Of a stretch of 29,756 nt of DNA, positions 9,712 to 18,478 are shown piece by piece. Within the stretch, counting starts at the first letter, position 1, and the number at the start of each line of letters is the position of its first letter. A program made the translations under genes and the position numbers. The stretch covers positions 1,840,782 to 1,870,537 of the forward strand of contig NW_003119425.1 of the NCBI RefSeq assembly GCF_000003605.2, read 5' to 3'. The stretch comes from Saccoglossus kowalevskii (taxonomy: Eukaryota > Hemichordata > Enteropneusta > Harrimaniidae). The notes beneath the pieces are model-generated. The model was not told the origin of the DNA. It saw only the letters and a list, made by a program, of their open reading frames with translations, and ran no database searches.

Positions 9712-10043
9712 GTAAGTGTCTTTATGTACTTCCTGATTTGCCATAGCTCTCAGTTTATATACAGAACTGACAAAACAGTCAAGTACCATCCTGTAAAGTA
9801 ATGTTTCACGTATTAGTTAAGTTTTATCAATCACTTATTAAGAAAAATGCACACTTAGCCTTTGTATTGGTTCTCTGCCACAAGAAATGTTGTTTCAGGC
9901 AATTTGTACCGAGTGGAGTCTTGGGGCACACAACAAATGTATTCTGCCTCCATGTAAATTATTTTTATGCAATTGTTTGAGGCCAAAACAGGTAAATATT
10001 GTATATACTGAGTAATTGTACTGGTACATGATATCTGTTTTTC

Positions 10044-10184
10044 TTAATCCCTTGAACGCGGTGGAATTTTCCATCGTCATTAAAAAATTTTAAAAAGGTT
10101 AAGCAGCTTTATTTTGTGAAAGGTGACAAATGTTGACTTTGATCACAGTCCAGAGGGACTGTGCTTTGATGTTTAAGTGGTTAA
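10044..10184. mobile_element. Short TTAA-flanked foldback element (piggyBac-like MITE)
   Basis: TTAA at 10044-10047 is followed by TCCCTTGAACGCGG, and the far end is GTTTAAGTGG followed by TTAA at 10181-10184. The ends are imperfect inverted repeats. TTAA target duplications are the signature of piggyBac-type transposition. Inside is a perfect hairpin, CACAGTCC-AGAG-GGACTGTG (10144-10163). At 141 bp it is non-coding and non-autonomous. Confidence 0.55.
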
Positions 10185-10601
10185 GGTAGTTCAATGTCAA
10201 ATTTAATTTGTGCATGCGCATGTTACTGAGCATAGGACAAAGCGTTATCTAAGGGAAATTCCCATAAACGTATAGCAATAACTCACTCATTTTCATATTA
10301 GGATTCATATCAATAACCATATGGTACGTATGACAATGTCGCTTTCTAGATGCAATGCAAAAACAATAAAATAATAATTTCTCAAATTATTGTTTTTTTG
10401 AATGGCATGAACCCATAACATTCAATTTGTGATTTAGTTTTCAATTCTGTTTATACCCTCTTATTAAATAAGTTTTTTTGTTTTTTTTATAGTGAGATGC
10501 TTGTAACATCTTGATAGCAATATATACCGGTATAACAGGCTTGCATTACATGCAACTTGCATATAACCTATATTAATTACTATGCACTTTACTAGAACTG
10601 T

Positions 10602-10773
10602 AAAATCTGTATTAGAAGCCGCATCTCTAATATAAGTCGCACCCATTCCTTTTGAACAATTGAGAACTAAATATTCATCATTTCTCATATGTGTAGATGC
10701 TCTAATAGAAGCCGCATCCCCTCTGTTGCATTGTATCATTTTAATAGAAGCCGCAGCTTCTAATACAGATTTT
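10602..10773. mobile_element. 172-bp MITE with perfect 18-bp terminal inverted repeats
   Basis: The left end AAAATCTGTATTAGAAGC (10602-10619) is exactly complementary to the right end GCTTCTAATACAGATTTT (10756-10773). Inside, the word CTAATAGAAGCCGCAT and variants occur about three more times (near 10612, 10699 and 10742), so the element is partly built from its own terminal word. Flanks do not show a clear long target duplication. The family is unknown. Confidence 0.8.
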
Positions 10774-11209
10774 TCAAAAATAGTCTTCTTTAGTTCATCA
10801 GACTTTTATTCTAGCACACATATGGATACGCTCCTTACCGTGATATCTTCTTATCTGTGCTGCAGCATTCTTAACTAATACTACTAACAAGTAGCTCTTT
10901 ATACATGATATTGTTTATTTTTCTAATTCATAAGTTGCAAGTTAAGCAGAATTATGCAAATGATGAATGACTGAATTGTAGCATACACTAATTAGAGATT
11001 GAAATTTTATAACATTTTCTTCAATGAAAACCTGAAATTGTTATCTTGATTATTCCCTCCTCCCTCCCCATAACCAAAACTATTTTTTTTTTTGTACTGA
11101 TCCACTGTTTTGGATAAGTTTTCTCCAAACGTTTCCATACAAGTTATCATCTAGGTTCCGTTATCAATGTCATGATGAATTTCTGTGTTTTTTTTTTATA
11201 TGTAATCAG

Positions 11210-11297
11210 GCAAATGGAATGAAGATAATGTTATTCGTGACCGTTTGAAGAAAGCATGGGATGCCACTATCGGCAAACCTAAAGAAACTCCGGGAAT
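11210..11297 (+). CDS. Uncharacterised protein, alternative C-terminal exon (exon 3)
   Basis: This 88-nt exon lies between ATCAG/GC and AAT/GTACGT. It completes a Ser and encodes KWNEDNVIRDRLKKAW followed by DATIGKPKETPG. The pattern W-x-E-x-N-V-hydrophobic-R-D-R-hydrophobic-basic-basic-A-W is repeated in exon 4, so the two exons are duplicates. Its length is not a multiple of three. Joined to exon 4 it reads Met and then an immediate stop, giving a protein of about 361 aa that lacks the proline-rich tail. It therefore acts as a frame-switching cassette unless a missed exon restores phase. Confidence 0.75.
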
Positions 11298-12629
11298 GTA
11301 CGTTAATTTTTTCTGCATGAAAATGTCATTCCTTAAATTATTATAATACTAACAATCACGATTAAATTAAGAGAAGAGTTTGATTTTTCAGTCGTATTAC
11401 AAAATAAGAAGAGTATGGCTGCCAGTCGGCAGACAATCGATCATTCAAACCCACTGCATTTGATTAAAATTCACAAGGACATTTGAAATTATGCACTACG
11501 CTTAATCCAGCCATGCCCAGCTGGACAGTTTATTTACACCTGCCTTTCTTTGTTACTAATATCCTGGTAGGTAATGAAAACTCAAAATTTATGGTAAAAC
11601 CTTTTGAAGACCATTGTAACGTTATATGTCTCTCGTTATTAGTTCTTTTCATACCTTTGTTCAGTTTAATCAATACAGTCCCCATAGTTGTTGATTGTTC
11701 TCATTCTTTCTAATTTCCACTTTGACATCAACAATAAGCATTGCTCAACTGCACAAATTGATTTATATATTATTTTTTTCTTGCAAGCCAGGCAAAAACA
11801 GGATCCCGAAGCTGAAACATCTGATGTGTGTTTTTTTAGTGATCTTTAACAATTATTGTGTGTGCTTTGAATCTTGCTTCCTTATATATTGCATCATTTT
11901 ATAGTTTGAAGTTGTGCTATGTGCTGGTTTTCTTTGCTTGCCGACTCTTTGCATGGTGTCGTTCATTTTTCATGTCTTCATAAAACGTAATTCTAGTGAA
12001 AGGAATAAATCAGGGTGATGGGAATAGACAAGCTGTACAGTTTATTTATCTGTTCTCTCAGAGTCTTGATTCAAAATTATGCTGTGATAAAATTGGTTTT
12101 AAGAAAAAAATATTTTGGTCCATACACAGTATTTTAAAACGTCCATTCCTTATTTCATGTGCTGCTTCCTGTGCATTTCTTTCATTGCTATATTGTACAT
12201 GATCCAGGAATTGATGAAACCCAACCACAATCAAATTGATAATAAAATAGGGGTGACAATTAACTTTTCATGCAATTAAACTATATTACAAATTATATTA
12301 CAACCTAATTATTAATAATTACAATGCTGAAGTATGTTTATTAATTATGAATATAATTAATCTAACCAATTTCACAACTGTGATTCACATGTACTAGTAT
12401 TTCAAGTGTTGGATATTTAGTATAGGTTTTGTGTTGAACATAGATGGTTCGATCATCGGTGAATATTGGTTTGCATCTACCGTGTGTGATTTACCCGATT
12501 CCCACAAACAATATTCCTTGTTCAGCACGTATCTGAACTGTGTTTGTTGTGATTTCCCATCCCCCTTGCCTTGCTATATGAGCCACATCTCAATTATTCA
12601 TATTTTCTTTATTTTAAAATTTCTTGTAG
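11298..12629 (+). other. Intron between duplicated 3' exons
   Basis: AT-rich; no third copy of the RDR-x(4)-W exon was found. One possible small exon was considered at 11792 onward (acceptor AAGCCAG, frame MQKQDPEAETSD), but no good donor follows. The open plus-strand frames at 11483-11904 and 11996-12202 look like chance: they are rich in Phe, Leu and Cys and show no homology I can see. Confidence 0.6.
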
Positions 12630-12910
12630 GTAATTGGGCCGAGCAGAACGTGCTCCGTGACAGAATGAGAAGAGCATGGGGGCTTTACGAAGAGAGCAAA
12701 CCGACATTGTTACCCAACTGGGACCGAGATAAAAAGCGTGATAAACCTCCAGAGCCACCACCACAGCCTAAACCTAAACCTAAGAAAATAAAGCACCCAC
12801 CTCCTAAAGAGGAACCACCACCACCACCTCCTCCAAAAGATCCAACTCCTCCTCCTGCTCCTCCTCCAAAAGATGATGCATTCTGGGAATTTTACAACCA
12901 AGGCATGTAG
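12630..12910 (+). CDS. Uncharacterised protein, terminal exon (exon 4) with proline-rich tail
   Basis: The acceptor TTCTTGTAG ends at 12629 and the stop TAG is at 12908-12910. Spliced directly to the large exon, the frame fits and the protein is 424 aa. It begins NWAEQNVLRDRMRRAW, homologous to exon 3, then GLYEESKPTLLPNWDRDKKR. A Pro/Lys/Glu-rich segment of about 45 residues with poly-Pro runs follows. The end is acidic-aromatic, DDAFWEFYNQGM. Poly-Pro stretches of this kind bind SH3, WW or profilin-type partners in other proteins; here that is only a possibility. Confidence 0.8.
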
Positions 12911-12937
12911 CTCAGTTGAAATCACTTAAATTATAAG

Positions 12938-12943
12938 AATAAA
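12938..12943 (+). terminator. Polyadenylation signal of the plus-strand gene
   Basis: AATAAA lies 28 nt after the stop codon of exon 4, which would give a very short 3'UTR. It supports exon 4 being the terminal exon on this strand. Confidence 0.6.
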
Positions 12944-12949
12944 TATAAC

Positions 12950-14960
12950 TGACTCAGTGGTCAACATTTACCGCAATAATTTCTTTCTGATCACACAACT
13001 TGATTTTCTCTTGAAAAAAGACATTGTACATATTTCTATATATGTACAGACATGTTGATAATGCATGTGAACATATATGTACTAGTATGTCACACAATCA
13101 TGTCAGAGTCTTTGTCAACTCAGTTGTAACCATGACTCAACATCCGTCCATTTGAAACAAATAATGTATTACATTTAAGATGAGTATTTTTTGATAACTT
13201 TAAGCCAGTTTTTGCAATGAGCTTTGATGCTAATGAATTGGTTTCTACACTCTGTGTGATATTTGGTTTGTCAAAACAATTTCTTAGAGTGCCTTAATTA
13301 AAAATACAGTCTAAGCACACGACTTGTATATGATATATGTGTATATATGATATATAAATATTTATTATCTTATATATGAATTTATTTAATTTCTTGAGTG
13401 ATCAGTTTTTGCACCATGAACTACTCAAATGCACTGATTGCAGTGTCTCATAAAAAAAATATAAGCACACATGAACTAGCATTTTCACTATTTCATCAAA
13501 CGAATACTGCTATGTTTGTCAGTTACTGGTATATTATTTTTTTAATGAAAAAATACTACCTTTTTATTTAATGGGAAATATCAATCAAAAGTATTTAAAC
13601 ATACTCACAATTTCTTACAAGTTATACACATAGCTTCTACAAACAATATTATTCTTTCCATTATTAAATGAAGTTCAAAATTGAAATATATTGACAAAAT
13701 ATATGAATATCTGCATGCCAGTTTCACAAATACCTTTTCTCTTAGCTTACCGGTAAAGTTGTATTGTCAGCAATATTTTGTTGAAAGTTCTTGGGCCAAA
13801 ATACAAACTAGAAAGTTATTCAATCCACTAGCTATCATAACCAAAACCAGATATATTTTGATAGGTATCGAATTCTATTTTAGGTGTGTGCTAAACACAG
13901 CTATCGGTAACCCTAGAAGTATGTATGTAATGCTCCGAGTATACTCAGACACACTTGCAACACGAGTAAAAAAAGAAGTCATTCTATAAATTCTATCGAA
14001 TTCTATTTTAGGTGTGTGCTAAACACAGCTATCGGTAACCCTAGAAGAATGTATGTAATGCTCCGAGTATACTCAGACACACTTGCAACACGAGTAAAAA
14101 AAGAAGTCATTCTATAAATTCTAAACCAGGCTGTACAAGAAATAAATTCATTGAATTTTTATTTTGTTCCAAGACGTTTTTAAATTTTCAATTAGAAAAT
14201 CTCACACACAATTCAGTGACTCGATGGCTCCATGATACTGAAAATTGAATCACAAAATAATCCACATAAATGCTTGGTTAATTTTGGCCATAGGCGAGTA
14301 GCTTCTGACTCGGATATTTGTGAATATTGCAGCTGTTGAATCTATTTTTTGACAATATGGTATATATGCCGTGAAACAATTTTAATTGAAGTCGCTGTTG
14401 AGTGCAAAATATTTATTCGTACGCTCTCAGAACACTGATGATAATTTATTCTTATATGTATATAATCAATATGGTGATTTTGTCTATTTGACTGATTCAT
14501 TCTGAACTTTACAGATCCAATAATCTTGACAAGTTTAGGCTTTGGTAAGCAAAATCTTTTACCATCACAATCATGGCATGTACATTTATTTTAACTTTAA
14601 TTTTTTGTAAAAACACCTGAAACTTCACAATAGCCTTGCAGGTGAGGGAAAACTGGGTTATTCTTTTTTTTCTAGAATGATCAATTCTTAAAAATGTTTA
14701 AAAGTATGAAAATGAAAATTGTTTTGCATCTGACGAAACTAAATTAAAAACTTAACTGTAAAATAAACTGCAAATCAAAAGTATGAAATATTAGCGATAT
14801 CTATATATTATAGCACGATTACTGTAAATAGATTTAATTTGACGAGAAACATTTTCTTCTAGCGAACACAATAAAATCAGGAAAATTATCTGTTATAAGA
14901 AAAACCAAGTTTTGTAAATATTGAGTATCCATTGTGAGATGTATTTGAAAATACAAATAA
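12950..14960. other. Intergenic AT-rich DNA
   Basis: No credible exon on either strand. It contains a TA-rich run near 13328-13390 and the 128-bp tandem duplication at 13866-14121. Otherwise nothing recognisable. Confidence 0.6.
13866..14121. repeat. Exact tandem duplication, 2 x 128 bp
   Basis: The unit starting TATCGAATTCTATTTTAGGT occupies 13866-13993 and again 13994-14121. I find one difference (T at 13920, A at 14048), so identity is about 127 of 128. The duplication is very recent, or an assembly duplication. The unit holds short words such as CTATCGGTAACC and GAGTATACTC but no gene that I recognise. Confidence 0.93.
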
Positions 14961-14962
14961 AG

Positions 14963-15164
14963 TACTGTGGAATACTTTATTTTTGCTGGAATTAATTTCC
15001 CTGAAAAAGCTTTTTGGGCGTTTTGTATGGAATTTATTTTCACTGATTTTTGCCGAGTTTAATGTGAAATATAGGAAAAAAAGTATATTCGCTGGATTTT
15101 ATTTTCACGGAATCATCCCTTCAGCAAAAATAAATTCCAAGTGAAAATAAAGTATTCTACAGTA
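14963..15164 (-). mobile_element. Palindromic TA-flanked MITE, copy 3 (inverted)
   Basis: Opposite orientation to the copies at 2040, 3285 and 25560. It begins TACTGTGGAATACTTTATTT and ends AAAGTATTCTACAGTA, at 202 bp. The diagnostic centre TTTTCACTGATTTTTGCCGAG is the complement of the centre of copies 1, 2 and 6. Confidence 0.85.
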
Positions 15165-15845
15165 TATTTCAACTAAATATAAAAACAAAAGAATCACTAT
15201 TTACATTATAGATGGATATTGTATACTAGTATTTTATAAGTCACTTTGTTTTCTGCAAGTATCAACAGTGTCCGTACAACGCAACATTTTGAATTATAGC
15301 ACTTATGCACAACTTATGAAAAATACTATGCAATCAACCTTTTTGACATTTGGAGGCTTCTTGCAAACATTTCGCACTTCTGTATTTGATAGGAGAAACA
15401 ACATTTCAGTGTACTACTATTTGTCAAATCAGAAGTAACAGTTTTATAATTTCTTGAATGTATGAACTTTTATACCCTTTTCAATTTCATACTTTTATTT
15501 TATGAGTGAAAATAAAAATCTTTCAAATGCATCTTTGTTTTAATTATTTCATTCTCAACTATTTAAATGACTGTACTTCAAAAAGAGGCAGGCTATACGT
15601 ATTCTATTTACTCTTCTCTCTTCAAAACAAAGTTCAATTCGATGATGGCATTTGAACCCTTCCAAGCTTCTATAATCTGTGATGGTATTGTTTAACCGAT
15701 ACATATCCTGTGGATATCAAAGTTGTATTTACTTCATAAATCTTTTGTACAAGTCTTATTGTTTTGGTTTTTTTGAAAATAGAAAAAGAAATGAAACATT
15801 GGAAATAATGGAATGATCAAGACTTGTATCCTAGGTTTCTAATCA
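15165..15845. other. Intergenic, nothing recognised
   Basis: AT-rich spacer between two inverted MITE copies. There is no ORF with coding character and no RNA gene visible. Confidence 0.5.
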
Positions 15846-16028
15846 GTGATACTTTATTTTAGCTGGATTTAATTTTTGCCAAAAAGACTTCTGCATTGAA
15901 TTTATTTTCACTTATTTTTGACAAGTTGAATGTAAAAAAGGTTTATTCGCTGGATTTTATTTTAACTGAATCATTCCTTCAGCGAAAATTAATTCCAAGC
16001 AAAAAGAAAGTATAGGCATTTTACAGTA
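15846..16028 (-). mobile_element. Palindromic TA-flanked MITE, copy 4 (decayed)
   Basis: This copy has lost the first bases of its left end (it starts at GATACTTTATTTTAGCTGGA) and has an insertion in the right end (AGTATAGGCATTTTACAGTA). The centre keeps the TTTATTTTCACTTATTTTTG block. It has diverged more than the others. Confidence 0.75.
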
Positions 16029-16700
16029 AATCGAATCTACTTCTGGAATAACAAGATTAAACCAATCAGAAACCATGCTGCGTAATATGCAGATAATATT
16101 GCATTTTATAACAGAAAGAAAACTACCATCTCCTTCATTTTTTTATTTTCTGTTCAAACTGTTATTGTTAAACGTTTTGCAATGTCATAAGGTTACAGTA
16201 TGCATTGGGAAAAATAGGTTACATAAAACTGAGTGACTATCAGCAACAGGTTTGTTACCTAGTTTGCTGAAAGGTCAGACACGTGTTTGACTGTACCATG
16301 CACCAGGTTGCAGACCGTGTTCCATAAAAACTGGCCATGTGATATGCAAATTGCAGCTCATGAATACTATAACAACTCAAACTTCACACTATTAATTATG
16401 TTCACCATTTTCATCCTTTTTATTGTCCAAAAAAACAATAGGACTTTTAAGCAAGTCTGATGTAACAATAATAAAATAATAATTGTAATATTTTAGATGA
16501 GCCTAAACTAGACTCTAGAATAACAAATTAGTAATTTCAAATTTATTCCATAGTTTTACAAGTGACAAAATTCTATATTTAATTTTATTGTCATTACAAT
16601 ATTTCACACAATAATTGCTAATAAGTATATTACATAATCTATATACTAAATCTCTCTGTAGTAAATATTTTGAACAAATGAAATTTGATTTGTACCGACA
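16029..16700. other. Intergenic, nothing recognised
   Basis: AT-rich DNA between decayed MITE copy 4 and the CpG-richer patch at 16720. No coding or RNA feature could be supported on either strand. Confidence 0.5.
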
Positions 16701-16719
16701 AAAAATCGTTGGGGGAAGT

Positions 16720-16810
16720 GAAAAACTACATCGTTCTGTCAGGCGTGTGTTGGGTTTGGAGCACCGCGGACGGCGTAACTCACGTGACCTTGTGTGCAGT
16801 CGTATGTAAA
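16720..16810. promoter_or_regulatory. CpG-richer patch with a CACGTG E-box
   Basis: About 80 bp of markedly higher G+C (GGAGCACCGCGGACGGCGTA, then TCACGTGACC) stand out in AT-rich DNA. CACGTG binds bHLH-zip factors such as USF or MYC in animals. There is no gene next to it whose start is clear, so this may be a promoter or enhancer, or a short undetected exon. Confidence 0.25.
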
Positions 16811-17936
16811 TAATTTCATTACGGCAAAGAATAAATGAGTAATCTATTTGAAAATAGAAATATGTAAATATGTAATCACACGCCCCAATTCCTCTGATTA
16901 TAATCTGTAATCCATTGACGATGGTATGGTAATCACGTTTAAGACAGATTTCACACTATGAATAGCAGCATATGTGGGCCTAATGTGTTCGTTTATTTAC
17001 ATATTCAAAGGAAAACCACTATGGCGACCCTGCCCTTTCATATATAATTGAATCTGTATGTTTGTTGTTTACAAACAAGCATCTACACATGAGCCTTGTT
17101 ATCGAGACTCAATTTCCATATGGCTGGTATATTGAAAAAAAATGATAAATAACTAGCTCTGATTATTTGCAGTAAAAGTAGTGAGTAACATAAAACATCA
17201 CAAATTAAATAATTAGCAATATTCTAACAAAAATACTATTGCTCAGAACATAAAAATAAACTTATGTTTCAGCCAAACAGTGTAATGTTGTTACGATCCA
17301 ACCAGTTCTGTTTATGTCAGTAGTCACAACTCGATCCATGAACAAGCGATATTCGGCGATAATGTCCGAGGGTGTCAGGGGACACATATTCACAGTTACA
17401 TTCATCAACAGTTATCAATATCGGATACCCAATATCTTATTTTCTAACAATGTCAGTAACAATGTCAAAAAATCATATCCATGTGATAAAAAACTGAAAA
17501 CTGAAAGTGTTAATATATTTAGATTTTATGTATTTTATGTTTGGGACATCATCACTAAAATGCCGCTAATTTGGCTGTTTGACCTTTTCGAACACTGGTA
17601 ATCTTATTTTATAATACAGTGTGGATATTGACCGCCGTGAATATCGTGCAAATGTGTAGACCACAGTAATTGTGTGTTAACTGCGCTTTGTCCTGCGTTA
17701 TCAGAATTTCCGGAGAATTACATTGGCACAACACAGCATTCTCATTGGTTAATAACAGACTTGACCTATTAGGTCAAAGGACGTTGTTGCAGGTAATGTC
17801 TAATCACTTGGATGACTCAGTTCATAGAGCTGCTCTGCCAACTTCTCTATTCTATCATGGTATTCTACATTCTGAAATATATATCATAATCAATAGGTTC
17901 ATGCAAAACATTCCACTTGTCATGTAGGACATTACT
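16811..17936. other. Intergenic DNA with possible regulatory motifs
   Basis: No confident exon. A 7-bp-arm palindrome TTGACCT-ATT-AGGTCAA lies at 17761-17777, an everted repeat of the nuclear-receptor half site AGGTCA, with an inverted CCAAT (ATTGGTTAAT) shortly upstream near 17743. Plus-strand ORFs at 17314-17601 and 17670-17927 have no recognisable domain and are probably chance. Confidence 0.4.
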
Positions 17937-18133
17937 TACTGTAAAATACTTTATTTTAGCTTGAATTAATTTTCGCTGAAAAAACCTTTTGTATGTTTTG
18001 TATGGAATTTATTTTCACTAATTTTTGAAATGGTGAATGTAAAATATAGGAAAACAAGTATGTTTGTTAGATTTCATTTTCACCGAATCATCTCTTGCGT
18101 GAAAATTAATTTCAAGCGAAGTATTTCACAGTA
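17937..18133 (-). mobile_element. Palindromic TA-flanked MITE, copy 5 (inverted)
   Basis: It begins TACTGTAAAATACTTTATTT and ends AAGCGAAGTATTTCACAGTA, 197 bp, in the same orientation as copies 3 and 4. It lies directly beside the degenerate edge of the minisatellite array. Confidence 0.82.
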
Positions 18134-18136
18134 TAA

Positions 18137-18250
18137 CGCAATGTAGAATATTACATATAACATCATGTAGAACATCAAACACATGTTCATCTAGAACTTT
18201 ACACATAAGGTAGTACAGAACATTACATTATAATGTTTAGTAACATGTAG
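18137..18250. repeat. Degenerate edge units of the minisatellite
   Basis: Words such as ATTACATATAACATCATGTA, GTTCATCTAGAACTTTACAC and AGAACATTACAT match the 63-bp array unit with many substitutions. They lie outside the LINE tail, so the array once extended to here before the LINE inserted, or the unit arose from this sequence. Confidence 0.6.
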
Positions 18251-18256
18251 TGATAT

Positions 18257-18433
18257 GGCATTTGCTGTATGCGGACCAAATTTGTGGAATGCCCTACCAA
18301 AACATGCAAACAAATTTGAAAACTCATTTGTTTAAGAAAGCATGTAATTTGTAATTATTCTTTCTTTGGGACAGTTTGTAGTTTTTACGCCATGCGCTCT
18401 TAATCAGTTATTACTGTAAATAGATACAAGTAA

Positions 18434-18478
<45 letters not shown>
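18257..18478 (+). mobile_element. 5'-truncated LINE 3' end (CR1/L2-like) with (ATT)n tail
   Basis: The plus strand reads FAVCGPNLWNALPKHANKFE and then, after a one-base frame change, THLFKKACNL. This is the typical C-terminal tail of reverse transcriptases of the CR1/L2/jockey group (GP-x-LWN-x-LP ... FK-x-x-LK-x-x-LF). A short 3'UTR follows (GTAAATAGATACAAGTAAAT) and then 15 ATT repeats (18434-18478), a common LINE tail. Only about 200 bp survive, so it is a dead-on-arrival copy inserted at the array edge. Confidence 0.75.
18434..18478. repeat. (ATT)15 microsatellite
   Basis: An uninterrupted run of ATT. It directly continues the LINE 3'UTR, so it most likely grew from the LINE tail. Likely length-polymorphic. 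Confidence 0.95.

Larger units (their letters stand above)
9712..11209 (+). other. Intron 2 of the plus-strand gene, with two MITEs
   Basis: Bounded by A/GTAAGT at 9712 and TGTAATCAG at 11209. It holds a TTAA-flanked element (10044-10184) and an 18-bp-TIR element (10602-10773). The remaining DNA is AT-rich, with pyrimidine runs near 11050-11090 and before the acceptor. No further exon was recognised. Confidence 0.85.

Noticed and set aside
11792-11825. Small exon MQKQDPEAETSD between exons 3 and 4
   Set aside because: The acceptor is acceptable, but no GT donor in the required phase has a reasonable consensus.
12710-12925. Trp/Arg-rich minus-strand ORF
   Set aside because: It is the antisense shadow of the poly-Pro coding segment of exon 4.
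17340-17390. Minus-strand AEYRLFMDRV as the missing last ADPRH exon
   Set aside because: It vaguely recalls the family ending (EYR-x-R-L), but there is no AG acceptor in a suitable place and the rest does not match.
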